Positions 25,852 to 33,946 are shown, counted from the first letter of the stretch. The stretch: DNA of 64,000 bases from Gammaproteobacteria bacterium (GCA_016182845.1 JACPFT010000011.1:62001-126000); one strand, 5' to 3'. Notes: a model not told the origin generated them from the letters alone. Program-made: numbers and translations.

Positions 25852-25870
25852 GCCCATGATTATCATTAAT
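25852..25870. promoter_or_regulatory. Fur-box-like site upstream of bfr
   Basis: GCCCATGATTATCATTAAT contains ATGATTATCATTA, 12/13 to the core of the 19-base Fur consensus. The flanks are poorer (about 13/19 overall). It is 94 bases before the bfr start in an AT-rich spacer (25691-25962) with no gene. Confidence 0.55.
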
Positions 25871-25962
25871 CTTTAATTATCCAAATAAAACAACAACTTG
25901 CACCGAGAATACTTGAGGATTACACTCAAGTTCTAACCCATCGAACGATAAGGACTGCCCTC

Positions 25963-26445
25963 ATGAAAGGCGACGCCAAGGTCATCCAATACCTCAATCA
26001 GGCGCTCTATAACGAGTTGGTGGCCATCAACCAGTACTTCCTGCATGCCCGCATGTTCAAGAACTGGGGCTACAAGGAACTGGGCGAGCACGAGTACCAC
26101 GAGTCCATCGACGAGATGAAGCATGCCGACCGCCTGGTGGAGCGCATCCTGTTCCTGGAAGGCCTGCCGAATCTGCAGGACTTGGGCAAGCTGCGCATCG
26201 GCGAGAACGTGCGCGAATGCCTGGCCTCTGACCTGTCCCTGGAAATGGACGCCATGGCCACCCTCAAGGATGGCATCGCCTATTGCGAGACGGTGCGCGA
26301 CTACGTGAGCCGCGATGTACTGGACTCCATCCTCGACAGCGAGGAAGAGCATATCGACTGGCTGGAAACCCAGCTAAGCCTGATGGACGACATGGGCATG
26401 CCCAACTACCTGCAGTCGGCCATGGGCGAGATCAAGGGTAGCTAA
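25963..26445 (+). CDS. bfr: Bacterioferritin
   Basis: A haem-containing ferritin that oxidises Fe2+ and stores it in a 24-mer. It is 160 residues and very close to enterobacterial Bfr. Ferroxidase ligands are Glu18 ([10 protein letters not shown]), Glu51 and His54 ([13 protein letters not shown]), Glu94, and Glu127/His130 (EEEHIDWLE). Met52, the axial haem ligand, is present in DEMKHAD. It is followed by a terminator and preceded by a Fur-like box, and partners with Bfd upstream. Confidence 0.97.
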   Translation: MKGDAKVIQYLNQALYNELVAINQYFLHARMFKNWGYKELGEHEYHESIDEMKHADRLVERILFLEGLPNLQDLGKLRIGENVRECLASDLSLEMDAMATLKDGIAYCETVRDYVSRDVLDSILDSEEEHIDWLETQLSLMDDMGMPNYLQSAMGEIKGS

Positions 26446-26462
26446 ATGACTGTTTGCATATG

Positions 26463-26489
26463 AAAAAGGGCGCTAGCTGCGCCCTTTTT
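26463..26489. terminator. Bidirectional terminator between bfr and grxD
   Basis: AAAAAGGGCGC-TAGCT-GCGCCCTTTTT is a perfect inverted repeat with A/T tracts on both sides. It serves the convergent bfr (plus) and grxD (minus) genes. Confidence 0.93.
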
Positions 26490-26506
26490 CTTTGCGGCAT
26501 TCCCGC

Positions 26507-26839
26507 TTACTCGGCAGCCTTGGCCTTGGCGGCGGCTTCCTTGATCAGGGTCTGCAGCTCGCCGCTCTTGGCCATGTCCAGCACGATGTCGCAGCCGCCG
26601 ACGAGCTCGCCGTCCACCCAAAGCTGGGGGAAGGTCGGCCAGTTGGCGAACTTGGGCAGCTCGGCGCGGATGTCCGGATTGGACAGGACGTCGACGAAGG
26701 CGAAGGGCTCGCCGCAGGCCATCAGGGCCTGCACGGCCTGGGCGGAGAAACCGCACATGGGCATCTTGGGCGAACCCTTCATGTACAGGATGATGGCGTT
26801 TTCGCTGATCTGCTGTTTGATCTTCTCAAGGGTTTCCAT
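26507..26839 (-). CDS. grxD: Monothiol glutaredoxin Grx4
   Basis: A 110-residue monothiol glutaredoxin that carries [2Fe-2S] clusters and works in iron-sulfur trafficking. The active site is CGFS (Cys29) in [15 protein letters not shown]. Glutathione-binding elements are [19 protein letters not shown] (about 67-85). The last residues are Ala/Lys-rich. It sits among iron-homeostasis genes and is divergent from sodB. Confidence 0.96.
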   Translation of the reverse strand: METLEKIKQQISENAIILYMKGSPKMPMCGFSAQAVQALMACGEPFAFVDVLSNPDIRAELPKFANWPTFPQLWVDGELVGGCDIVLDMAKSGELQTLIKEAAAKAKAAE

Positions 26840-27052
26840 GGCGACCTCATTGGCTGGATATTCGGGAATAGGCCCCGATACGGTGCTGATTTTACCGCGT
26901 TCAAGACCGCCACCGCCACTCGACGCTTGCGCTTGAGCGGCTATGCTTATGCCAGTAAGATGATCGCCCCCGTTTGCGCCGCGTCAATAAACCTTAGTAT
27001 TTACAAGGTTTTCAGCGCCCGCCACCGCCACTTTTCCTCAAAGGAGATAGCC

Positions 27053-27631
27053 ATGGCTTTCGAACTGCCGCCCCTGCCCTATGCCAAGAACGCCCTCGTG
27101 CCCCATATCTCGGAAGAGACCCTGGAATACCACTACGGCAAGCATCACCAGACCTATGTCACCAATCTGAACAACCTGGTGCCGGGTACGGAATTCGAAG
27201 GCAAGAGCCTGGAAGACATCGTCATGAAGAGCTCAGGCGGCGTCTACAACAACGCGGCCCAGATCTGGAACCATACCTTCTACTGGAACTCCATGGCCCC
27301 CAACGCGGGCGGCGAACCGACCGGCGCCCTGGCCGAAGCCATCAACAAGGCCTTCGGTTCCTTCGCCGAATTCAAGGCCAAGTTCACCGCCTCCGCCCTG
27401 GGCAATTTCGGCTCCGGCTGGACCTGGCTGGTGAAGACCGCCGACGGCTCCGTGGAGATCGTCAATACCGGCGCCGCCGGCAATCCCCTGCTGGAAGGCA
27501 AGAAGCCCCTGCTGACCTGCGACGTCTGGGAGCACGCCTACTACATCGACTACCGCAATGCCCGCGCCAAGTATGTCGAGGCCTTCTGGAACCTGGTCAA
27601 CTGGGACTTCGCCAGCAAGAACTTCGCGTAA
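27053..27631 (+). CDS. sodB: Superoxide dismutase (Fe type)
   Basis: A 192-residue SodB. Metal ligands are His27 ([12 protein letters not shown]), His in NHTFYWNSM (about 74), and Asp/His in [14 protein letters not shown] (about 157, 161). AAQIWNHTF and the Gln in FGSGWTWLV are FeSOD-like rather than MnSOD-like. The start at 27053 follows AAGGAGATAGCC; the long upstream open frame runs through the grxD promoter region and is not coding. It is followed by GTAG-type repeats and a terminator. Confidence 0.96.
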   Translation: MAFELPPLPYAKNALVPHISEETLEYHYGKHHQTYVTNLNNLVPGTEFEGKSLEDIVMKSSGGVYNNAAQIWNHTFYWNSMAPNAGGEPTGALAEAINKAFGSFAEFKAKFTASALGNFGSGWTWLVKTADGSVEIVNTGAAGNPLLEGKKPLLTCDVWEHAYYIDYRNARAKYVEAFWNLVNWDFASKNFA

Positions 27632-27637
27632 GTCCCC

Positions 27638-27689
27638 GTCCCGCTGAAGCGGGACCTACGGTGGACACTCCCGCTGAAGCGGGACCTGC
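27638..27689. repeat. Two tandem REP-like units (GTAGGTCCCGCTTCAGCGGGA)
   Basis: On the minus strand the units are GTAGGTCCCGCTTCAGCGGG plus AC (27659-27638) and GCAGGTCCCGCTTCAGCGGG plus A (27689-27669). Each is a GTAG-like tetranucleotide followed by a GC-rich hairpin, the build of REP elements linked to RAYT transposases. The same family recurs at 55077-55140. They sit between the sodB stop and the terminator. Confidence 0.75.
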
Positions 27690-27716
27690 AAACGGGCTCC
27701 TTCGGGAGCCCGTTTT
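27690..27716. terminator. Bidirectional terminator between sodB and the DUF4124 gene
   Basis: AACGGGCTCC-TTC-GGGAGCCCGTT is flanked by A and T tracts. It serves sodB (plus) and the gene ending at 27726 (minus). Confidence 0.9.
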
Positions 27717-27725
27717 GCTTCCGCC

Positions 27726-28178
27726 TTAGCGGCACTCCTTCCACTGCGCCTCGCGCAATTCCCGCCGCCGCTCGCTCAAGCGGCTGCCGCGCTGGCCGGA
27801 ATAGCCGGCGCGCATCCGCGAATCCAGCTTATCCAGGTCCCGCTCATAGCGTTCGCAGCGCCGCGCCTGGGCCGCCCGTTCCCGGGTTTCGGCGCGGCGC
27901 GCCGCGGCTTTCTTGCGTACGCGTTGGCGGGTCTCGGCCTCGGCGGCCGGATCGGCGAGCACTTTCGCCCAGCGGGCATGATGCTCCTCGACGCTCAAGA
28001 CGCGCTCGGACACGGGTTCCGGCGTCACGGCAATGGCTTCGGCGGGTTGGCCCGAGGGCGGCGCGTCGGCGAAATGCCATTGGCCCTGGGCATCGCGCCA
28101 GCGGTAGAGGTTCTGGCCCAGGGCCGAGGCGGTGAACACGAGTGCGGCCACGACCGCAGCAAGATGGATTTTCAGCAT
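27726..28178 (-). CDS. DUF4124-domain exported protein
   Basis: A 150-residue protein with a signal peptide (about 1-22, ending SALG/QNLYRW). A DUF4124 motif follows (LYRWRDAQGQWHFADAPPSGQPAE, about 24-47), a small domain that reads RW.D..G..H..D.PP. The rest is a highly charged Arg/Glu-rich helix (about 65-150), probably coiled coil, with basic bias. The start at 28178 follows GGAGTG; the upstream extension is unlikely. The function of DUF4124 proteins is unknown; envelope location is inferred. Confidence 0.85.
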   Translation of the reverse strand: MLKIHLAAVVAALVFTASALGQNLYRWRDAQGQWHFADAPPSGQPAEAIAVTPEPVSERVLSVEEHHARWAKVLADPAAEAETRQRVRKKAAARRAETRERAAQARRCERYERDLDKLDSRMRAGYSGQRGSRLSERRRELREAQWKECR

Positions 28179-28456
28179 GTCACACTCCCTGTCGCCGGCG
28201 AGCCGGCCTTTTCGCTCAAAGACTTGCGCTTCCCATAGGGCATCTACACTATCAACATAAGCTCCGACGCCGGCGCGGCAAGCCCTTCCCGCGCATCGAA
28301 GATTTCGAGGCTGGGCCAGCCCCGGTCGGATACAGCAGGCCAAGTTCTTGATTTGACCGGGACTATTTCGCCAGTCTGCGTGTGGACGGAACAAAGTGCC
28401 GACCGGGGGCGGGCGATCTTCCGACAGGGAAATACGACAATGACCCAGGGTGATTC

Positions 28457-29302
28457 ATGACAGAACACGCGCTGTTCCTACAGATCTTCCAGCGCCTGCG
28501 CAATGGCGAGCTGCCCCTGCCCTCCTTGCCGGACATCGGACTGCGCGTGCGCGAGGCGGTGCGCGACCCCAACCAGAGCCTGCAGGGTATCGCCAAGGTC
28601 GTGCAGATGGACCCGGCCCTGGCCGCCTACCTGGTGTCGGTGGCCAATTCGCCGCTGTTCCGCGGCGCCAAGGCGGTGGACTCCTGCCAGACGGCGGTGG
28701 GCCGCCTGGGCCTGTCGGTCACCGGCAACCTGGTGACGAGCTATAGCCTGAAGACCCTGTTCGCCAATGCGTCCACCGTACTCACCAAGATCCTGCGCAG
28801 CCATTGGCAGGCCAGCGTGCGCCTGGGCGCCCTGTCCTCGGTCCTGGCTAGGCAGACGCGTAGTGCCGACCCGGACCGGGCCCTGCTGGGCGGGTTGCTG
28901 CAAGACATCGGCACCCTGCCCATCATCGCCAACCTGGCCAATAAGCCGGCCATCCTGGCCGACGAGGCCGAGCTCGCCGCCATCATCGAGCACTATGTCG
29001 TGCCCGTCGGGGGGCTATTGCTGAAGCATTGGCAGTTCGACGAGGACATGCTCAAGGTAGTGGCCAGCCGCGAGGACTGGATGCGCGATCCGGGACCCAA
29101 GGCCGAGTTGGCGGATCTGGTGCTCCTGGCGCGGTTGCATGCCTATGTAGGCACACCGGCCATGCGCGGCTGCCCGCGCATCAATGCCGTGCCGGCCTAT
29201 GCGAAGCTCAACCTCGGCGAACTCTCGCCCGCCGAGAGTCTGCAGATCCTGGAAGCCGCCCGTCAGGAAATCGGCGAAGTGCAGCGCCTGATGGCGGGCT
29301 AG
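28457..29302 (+). CDS. HDOD-domain protein
   Basis: A 281-residue HDOD protein. This fold is HD-related but non-hydrolytic and is found in bacterial signalling. LPSLPDIGLRVREAVRDPN (about 22-40) and KVVQMDPALAAYLVSVANSPLFRG (about 47-70) are the classic HDOD opening with the conserved NSP. TAVGRLGLSVTGNLV and LLGGLLQDIGTLPII follow. No output domain is fused, so it probably acts as an adaptor. It belongs to a cluster with HD-GYP and GGDEF proteins. Its stop codon is the first part of the 156-bp hairpin element. Confidence 0.92.
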   Translation: MTEHALFLQIFQRLRNGELPLPSLPDIGLRVREAVRDPNQSLQGIAKVVQMDPALAAYLVSVANSPLFRGAKAVDSCQTAVGRLGLSVTGNLVTSYSLKTLFANASTVLTKILRSHWQASVRLGALSSVLARQTRSADPDRALLGGLLQDIGTLPIIANLANKPAILADEAELAAIIEHYVVPVGGLLLKHWQFDEDMLKVVASREDWMRDPGPKAELADLVLLARLHAYVGTPAMRGCPRINAVPAYAKLNLGELSPAESLQILEAARQEIGEVQRLMAG

Positions 29303-29454
29303 TGGTCCATGCGGGGCGTGGTTAGCGTCAGTTCGGATGCATGAAGCCCTGAGACAAGGCGCCGCGACGAATCATAGCAGGGCTATGGCGAGGAGCGGCA
29401 ACGCTGTATCAGGGTTTCAGGCGCCGATAACTGACACCCCGCATGGACCACTAG
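29299..29454. repeat. 156-bp near-palindromic element covering two stop codons
   Basis: The outer arms read CTAGTGGTCCATGCGGGG on the left and its exact complement at the right end, followed inward by GTCAGTT/AACTGAC after a 9-10 base interruption. Further in, TGAAGCCCTGAGACA pairs with TGTATCAGGGTTTCA with two mismatches. The apex CATAGC-AGG-GCTATG (29373-29387) is near the exact centre, so the whole block folds into one long hairpin. Each end's TAG is the stop codon of a convergent gene (28457-29302 plus, 29451-29717 minus). It looks like a MITE-type element or an extreme bidirectional terminator. Confidence 0.85.
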
Positions 29455-29717
29455 TGCACGTACGGCTGCCTGGCCAACACTTCTCGCAAGCTGGTAACCC
29501 CCAAGCGATCGATTTCCTCGCGATCGATGATGGTGACCGGCGAGGCTGTCTTGGCCTGCTTGCCGACCAGGGGCACGTTCTTCGCGGTGCGGCTACCGGT
29601 GACGCGTTCCAGGACCTGGGGCTCGGCCCTGGCCTGGGTCTGGATCGGCGCCTGGGCGCAGGCCGCGAGCACCATGCTCAGCGGGATCATGCTTAATAGC
29701 AGCTTCATAACCGACAC
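29451..29717 (-). CDS. Small lipoprotein resembling the start of a TonB-receptor plug
   Basis: An 88-residue frame with a lipoprotein signal (MKLLLSMIPLSMVLAACAQ, lipobox LAAC; start M1 or M4). The rest contains VLERVTGSRT and SPVTIIDREEIDRLGVTSLREVLARQP (about 60-86). That segment reads like the N-terminal plug motif of TonB-dependent receptors (VTGSR ... SPV.VI.RE.I...G..S..E.L...P). No barrel follows; it stops inside the palindromic element. It may be a genuine small protein or the remnant of a receptor cut off by the element. Confidence 0.65.
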   Translation of the reverse strand: MSVMKLLLSMIPLSMVLAACAQAPIQTQARAEPQVLERVTGSRTAKNVPLVGKQAKTASPVTIIDREEIDRLGVTSLREVLARQPYVH

Positions 29718-29738
29718 TCCCTACCTGCTGACCATCAA

Positions 29739-30686
29739 TTAGACAGCGCCGCTGACGCGGGATTCCCTGGCCTCCGGCCATAATTGCGCCGGCTCCGGGA
29801 TCAGCTCCGGCTGGGCGACGCTGGCATCGGCCACGGCATGGGCCGGCTCGCGGGTATCGCGCCATGGCGCTTCCGGATAGACCCGGCCATTCGGGTCGCG
29901 CACGGCGCGCACCAGGGGCGTCAAGGCCGTGTCGCCGCGCCGGATCACCAGGGCGATTTCGTGGTTGTTGAGTCGCACCCAGGTCCCCGGCGGGTAGACC
30001 CCCAGCTCGCGGACGAAGGCCGCGCACAGCTCCGCGTCGTCCTCGCGGCTCTCCAGGAACAGGCGTTTCAAGGCCTCGCGGGCGGCCACGACATCGCGGT
30101 GCGCCCGCTCGGTGACCTGGGCCAGGTACATGTCGGTGAGGGCGACCAGCTTGCTCTCGCGCAGGATCTGCGCGCCCTTCAAGCCTTCGGGATAGCCGGA
30201 GCCGTCGGCGCGTTCGTGGTGCTGTTTGACGATGGTCAGCCAGGTGGGGCTGGCCACGCCGGCGGCGCGCAGCTTGGTCACCGACTGATCGGGGTGATGG
30301 CGCAGGGTCTGGAACTGCTCGGCGCTCAGGGCGCCGCGCTGGATGCGCAGCCGTTCCTGGTAGGGCAAGGCGGCCAGGTTGCAGCTCAGGGCGGCAGACA
30401 GGATGGGCAGGCGCTCCGCCTCGCCATAGCCCAGGCGCAGGCCGATGAGCTCGCAGAGCAGGGCGCTGTATACCGGATGCGCCAGGTTATAGGGCTTCAT
30501 GGGCAGACAGTGCACCAGTCCCAAGGCCGCATCGGCATCCCGCGCCACCAGGGCCTGCACGTCCGCCGCCACGGCCTGGATCGCCTGGCGCGCCCCATGT
30601 TTGCCCGACAGCAATTGGATAAAGGCCTCGTGCAAGGCGTTCTTGAGGAATTCCACTTCCCGAAACGGGTGTTCCAGACCCTTCAT
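29739..30686 (-). CDS. HD-GYP-type protein with degraded HD motif
   Basis: A roughly 315-residue protein whose middle third follows the HD-GYP fold. HPVYSALLCELIGLRLG is the first helix, but the expected LLHDIGK is replaced by LSCNLAALP (about 125-133), removing the metal-binding His-Asp. Later motifs survive: HHPDQSVTKLRAAG, VKQHHERADGSGYPEGL and LTDMYLAQV. Cyclic-di-GMP hydrolysis is therefore unlikely; a binding or scaffold role is possible. The start at 30686 is chosen for GAGAGG seven bases upstream. The C-terminus (about 255-315) is Pro/Ala-rich. Confidence 0.82.
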   Translation of the reverse strand: MKGLEHPFREVEFLKNALHEAFIQLLSGKHGARQAIQAVAADVQALVARDADAALGLVHCLPMKPYNLAHPVYSALLCELIGLRLGYGEAERLPILSAALSCNLAALPYQERLRIQRGALSAEQFQTLRHHPDQSVTKLRAAGVASPTWLTIVKQHHERADGSGYPEGLKGAQILRESKLVALTDMYLAQVTERAHRDVVAAREALKRLFLESREDDAELCAAFVRELGVYPPGTWVRLNNHEIALVIRRGDTALTPLVRAVRDPNGRVYPEAPWRDTREPAHAVADASVAQPELIPEPAQLWPEARESRVSGAV

Positions 30687-30746
30687 GCGCATGCCTCTCG
30701 CCGGCTCTGTTAGACTACTGGCCCTTTTCGCAGCCACCGCGATGCC

Positions 30747-31586
30747 ATGGATCCCGTTTTGTACTGCCGCGACAAGGTCGCGCCGCCCGGTTCCTCGCTG
30801 CATTATGCCCTGATGTTCCTGGACCCGTCGCGCCGCCGCGCCGCCCTGGGGCTATTCGCCTTTCAGCGCCAGGTCCTGGAAATCAGCCAGCGTTCCCGGG
30901 ATCCGGCGCCGCGCCAGGCGCAGCTCGACTGGTGGCGCGCCGAGTGGGCGCGCTGCGCCGCCGGCCAGCCGGGACACCATGCCAGCCAGCTCCTGGCCGA
31001 GGCGCGACTAGCCATTAATCTACCGCAAGAACTGTTCCAGGAGATCCTGGAAGCCTCGGCCATGGACGTGGAGGGTGCGGTCTACCCGGACTTCAAGGCC
31101 CTGTCTTTGTATGTGCACCGGCGCAGCGCCTGCCTCTGGCTCCTGGCCGCGGAGATCTTCGGCTACCGCGAGCGCCAGACCGTCAAGTACGCCCACGAGC
31201 TGGGCACGGCCCTGGAATTGTCGCGCATGGTCTTGGAGCTGGGCCCGGATCTGGCCCATGGCCAGCTCTACCTGCCCCTCGATGAGCTGGAGCGCCATGG
31301 CATCGCCCCGGAGCAGCTGCTGCGCGGCGAGCGGCCGGCGGGCTTCGCGGCCCTGATGCACGAGCAGGTCCAGCGCATAGACCGACACTTCGCCGAGGCC
31401 GAACGCCATCTGCCGGCCGCCGATCGCGCGACCCAGCATCCCGGCCAGATCCTCGCCGTCCTGTCCCGGGCGCGCCTGGCCAAGGCCCTGGCACAAGATT
31501 TCCCGGTCCTCGCCCACAGCCCGGACCTAAGCCCCTTACGCAAGCTCTGGATGGCCTGGCGCACCCACGCCCGCGCCCGGCGCTAA
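30747..31586 (+). CDS. Squalene/phytoene synthase-family protein lacking the Asp-rich motifs
   Basis: A 279-residue protein. The beginning YCRDKVAPPGSSLHYALMFLDPSRRRAAL (about 6-34) is diagnostic of the trans-prenyl head-to-head synthase family (HpnC/HpnD/CrtB). The first DxxxD region is replaced by AFQRQVLEISQRS. The second (RDVGED in enzymes) is replaced by LELGPDLAHGQLYLP (about 169-183). It therefore probably does not condense prenyl diphosphates; related non-enzymatic members exist (the NDUFAF6 type in mitochondria). It is followed 30 bases later by the SDR gene. Confidence 0.8.
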   Translation: MDPVLYCRDKVAPPGSSLHYALMFLDPSRRRAALGLFAFQRQVLEISQRSRDPAPRQAQLDWWRAEWARCAAGQPGHHASQLLAEARLAINLPQELFQEILEASAMDVEGAVYPDFKALSLYVHRRSACLWLLAAEIFGYRERQTVKYAHELGTALELSRMVLELGPDLAHGQLYLPLDELERHGIAPEQLLRGERPAGFAALMHEQVQRIDRHFAEAERHLPAADRATQHPGQILAVLSRARLAKALAQDFPVLAHSPDLSPLRKLWMAWRTHARARR

Positions 31587-31616
31587 TCCCCTCCGCATCA
31601 AGTACAGGAGCCACCC

Positions 31617-32378
31617 ATGCCCGCCTACCATGCCCGCAACGACCTGCTGAAAGACCGCGTCATCCTCGTCACCGGCGCCGGCGACGGCATAGGCAAGGCC
31701 GCCGCCCTGAGCTTCGCCGCCCATGGCGCCACGGTGGTCCTGCTCGGCAAGACCGTCAAGAAGCTGGAAAAGGTCTACGACGAGATCGTCGCCGCCGGCG
31801 GACCCCAGCCGGCCATCTATCCCATGAACCTGGAGGGCTCCGGCCCCGAGCACTACGCCGAGCTGGCCGCGACCCTGGACCGGGAGTTCGGCCGCCTGGA
31901 CGGTCTCGTGCACAACGCCGCGTGGCTGGGCTCCATCACCCCCATCGAACACTACCCCGCCGACCAGTGGCTGCGCGTTCTGCACATCAACCTCAACGCG
32001 CCCTTTTTGATGACCCAGGCCCTACTGCCGGTCCTGAAGAAGTCCGACTCCGCCTCCGTGCTGTTCACCAGCTCCGGCGTGGGCCGAAAGGGCCGCGCCT
32101 ATTGGGGCGCCTATGCCGTGTCCAAGTTCGGCATCGAAGGCTTGGCTCAGGTCCTGGCCGACGAGCTGGAGAACAACACCGCCATCCGCGTCAACTGCAT
32201 CAATCCGGGCGCCACGCGCACCCAGATGCGCGCCATCGCCTTCCCCGGCGAGGATCCCCAGACCCTGCCCACGCCCGCCGACATCATGCCCGCCTATCTC
32301 TATCTGATGGGCGCGGACAGCCGCGAGACTCGAGGTCAAAGTCTTGACGCCCGCGATTACATGACCCGCATCCTGTAA
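31617..32378 (+). CDS. SDR-family oxidoreductase (YciK-like)
   Basis: A 253-residue short-chain dehydrogenase. The cofactor motif is TGAGDGIGKAAALSFAAHGA (about 20-39), with LLGKTVKKLEKVYDEI following. NAAW (about 99), the catalytic Ser-Tyr-Lys (TSSGVGRKGRAYWGAYAVSKFG) and INPGATRTQMRAIAFPGEDPQ match the YciK branch. The substrate of YciK is unsettled. It is separated from the phytoene-synthase-like gene by 30 bases and probably co-transcribed with it. Confidence 0.92.
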   Translation: MPAYHARNDLLKDRVILVTGAGDGIGKAAALSFAAHGATVVLLGKTVKKLEKVYDEIVAAGGPQPAIYPMNLEGSGPEHYAELAATLDREFGRLDGLVHNAAWLGSITPIEHYPADQWLRVLHINLNAPFLMTQALLPVLKKSDSASVLFTSSGVGRKGRAYWGAYAVSKFGIEGLAQVLADELENNTAIRVNCINPGATRTQMRAIAFPGEDPQTLPTPADIMPAYLYLMGADSRETRGQSLDARDYMTRIL

Positions 32379-32576
32379 ACCCCGTTCCAGCGTCGGAATT
32401 CCGGCGCCGACTCGGCAAGAGCTTGCCGACCGGCGCCGTCAAAATGTCGCCAGTTTCTGATACGTCCACAAAATTCGATTTTATATAATTGATTTTGCTT
32501 GAGTAATTCTTAGCGGCAAGATTTGGCACGCAATTCGCTACTCGTGAACAAAACCCGGCCTACGCGAGTGGCGATC

Positions 32577-33491
32577 ATGTCCCAACTGTCTCAGCCTTCG
32601 ACCATCGACCTGCGTGTTGTCAGCAGCCGCCCGGCCCCCGCCGGCCGCCGCCTGACGCGGACCGTGCAAGAATGCCTGGATGAGCTCGGCTTCGCCCTGC
32701 AGCGCAGCCTGGACCCCTACGCCCAGTTGCAGCAGTTCAGCGAGGCCCTGAGCGGCATCGTGCCCTGGGACGGCCTGCACTTCAGCAACGAGCTGGAAGG
32801 CGTGGAACACCAGATCGGCATCCTCGCCGCCCATGGCGCGGAATACCGTTTGTCCATCGACGAGGTCTACCTGGGCGAGCTGCGCCTGGCGCGCCGCGCC
32901 CGCTTTTCCGAGAAGGAGCTGGAGCTCCTGGAACGCTTCCTCTGCGTGCTGATCTACCCCTTGCGCAACGCCATGCTCTACCAGCGCGCCCTCGCCAGCG
33001 CCCTGAAGGACGGCCTGACCGGCCTCGGCAACCGCACAGCCTTCGATCAAGCCCTGGACCGGGAATTCCAGCTGGCCCGCCGCCACCACCGCCCCCTGTC
33101 CCTCCTGGTGGTGGACATCGATCACTTCAAGCAGATCAACGACCGCCTGGGCCATAGCGCCGGCGACACGGTCCTGCGCACGGTCGCCCAGCGCCTGGGC
33201 GACATCGCCCGCCGCACCGACATGGTGTTTCGCTACGGCGGCGAGGAGTTCGTCTTCCTGCTCAGCAACACCGATCAGGACGGTGCGAAATTACTCGCCG
33301 AACGTCTTCGCGGCGCGGTTGAGGAATGCCCATGCGAGTGCCAGAATGAATCAGTACACATCACCGTCAGCGTCGGATTGACCAGCCTGGCGGACGATGT
33401 GGAGAGCGCCGGCCGCCTCTTCGATCAGGCCGACGCGGCCCTCTACGATGCCAAGGCCGGAGGTCGTAACCGGGTGTGTACCGCTTTCTAA
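32577..33491 (+). CDS. GGDEF-domain diguanylate cyclase with I-site
   Basis: A roughly 304-residue protein. The N-terminal 135 residues form an apparent GAF-like sensor (FSEALSGIVPWDGLHFSNELEG ... LYQRAL). The GGDEF domain begins DGLTGLGNRTAFDQAL and has VVDIDHFKQINDRLGH. The active site is GGEEF, preceded by RRTD (RxxD) exactly five residues upstream, so product inhibition is expected. It makes c-di-GMP. The start is ATG 32577; in-frame TTG 32523 and GTG 32568 are alternatives. The upstream spacer is AT-rich with TATAAT at 32484. Confidence 0.9.
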   Translation: MSQLSQPSTIDLRVVSSRPAPAGRRLTRTVQECLDELGFALQRSLDPYAQLQQFSEALSGIVPWDGLHFSNELEGVEHQIGILAAHGAEYRLSIDEVYLGELRLARRARFSEKELELLERFLCVLIYPLRNAMLYQRALASALKDGLTGLGNRTAFDQALDREFQLARRHHRPLSLLVVDIDHFKQINDRLGHSAGDTVLRTVAQRLGDIARRTDMVFRYGGEEFVFLLSNTDQDGAKLLAERLRGAVEECPCECQNESVHITVSVGLTSLADDVESAGRLFDQADAALYDAKAGGRNRVCTAF

Positions 33492-33523
33492 ACGGGCGTC
33501 CGAGGGCGCCCCGGGGAGGTGCC

Positions 33524-33943
33524 ATGACCCATGTGCTCGATCGCGTGCAAGCCGTCCTGGACGGCAACACCAATTTAATCCACCTACGCAGCGGCGACGC
33601 CGATGCCGTGCGTCAGGCCTTCCGCGACTACAACATCTTCACCGCCAAGGCCGTGTACTACTGGCGTGCCGGCGCAGGCCTGCATCGCGTCGACATACCC
33701 AATATCCACACGCCCAACACCGAATCCCTGGAAAAGCTGCTCTCCCACATCGCCCACAGCCACCATCCGGGTATCTACCTCATCGAGGACTTCGGGCATC
33801 AGCTGGAGGATCCCCGAACCGCCGCCCTGCTGAGCCAGCTCAACCACGCCGAGATCCGCGAGAAGCACGTGCTCTGCTTCCTGGGCGACGAGGCGCCGGT
33901 GCATCCCAACCTGGCCGGCCAGCTGGCGCATCGGGAGTTCTGA
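33524..33943 (+). CDS. Stand-alone domain resembling the N-terminus of Ycf46-type AAA proteins
   Basis: A 139-residue protein starting MTHVLDRVQAVL after GGGGAGG. Its pattern is NLIHLRSGDADAVRQAF, VYYWRAGAGLHR, then HHPGIYLIEDFGHQLEDPRTAALLSQL and ending HVLCFLGDEAPVHPNLAGQL. This matches the non-ATPase N-domain of Ycf46-like AAA proteins (typically R.P.I...W, then P..F.L.D.H..L.D). No P-loop or AAA part is present. It follows the GGDEF gene by 32 bases, so it may be its partner. The family call is tentative. Confidence 0.6.
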   Translation: MTHVLDRVQAVLDGNTNLIHLRSGDADAVRQAFRDYNIFTAKAVYYWRAGAGLHRVDIPNIHTPNTESLEKLLSHIAHSHHPGIYLIEDFGHQLEDPRTAALLSQLNHAEIREKHVLCFLGDEAPVHPNLAGQLAHREF

Positions 33944-33946
33944 GGC

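Noticed and set aside
26492-27052. N-terminal extension of SodB
   Set aside because: The open frame passes antisense through grxD and the divergent promoter region; the true start at 27053 has AAGGAG and the canonical [10 protein letters not shown].
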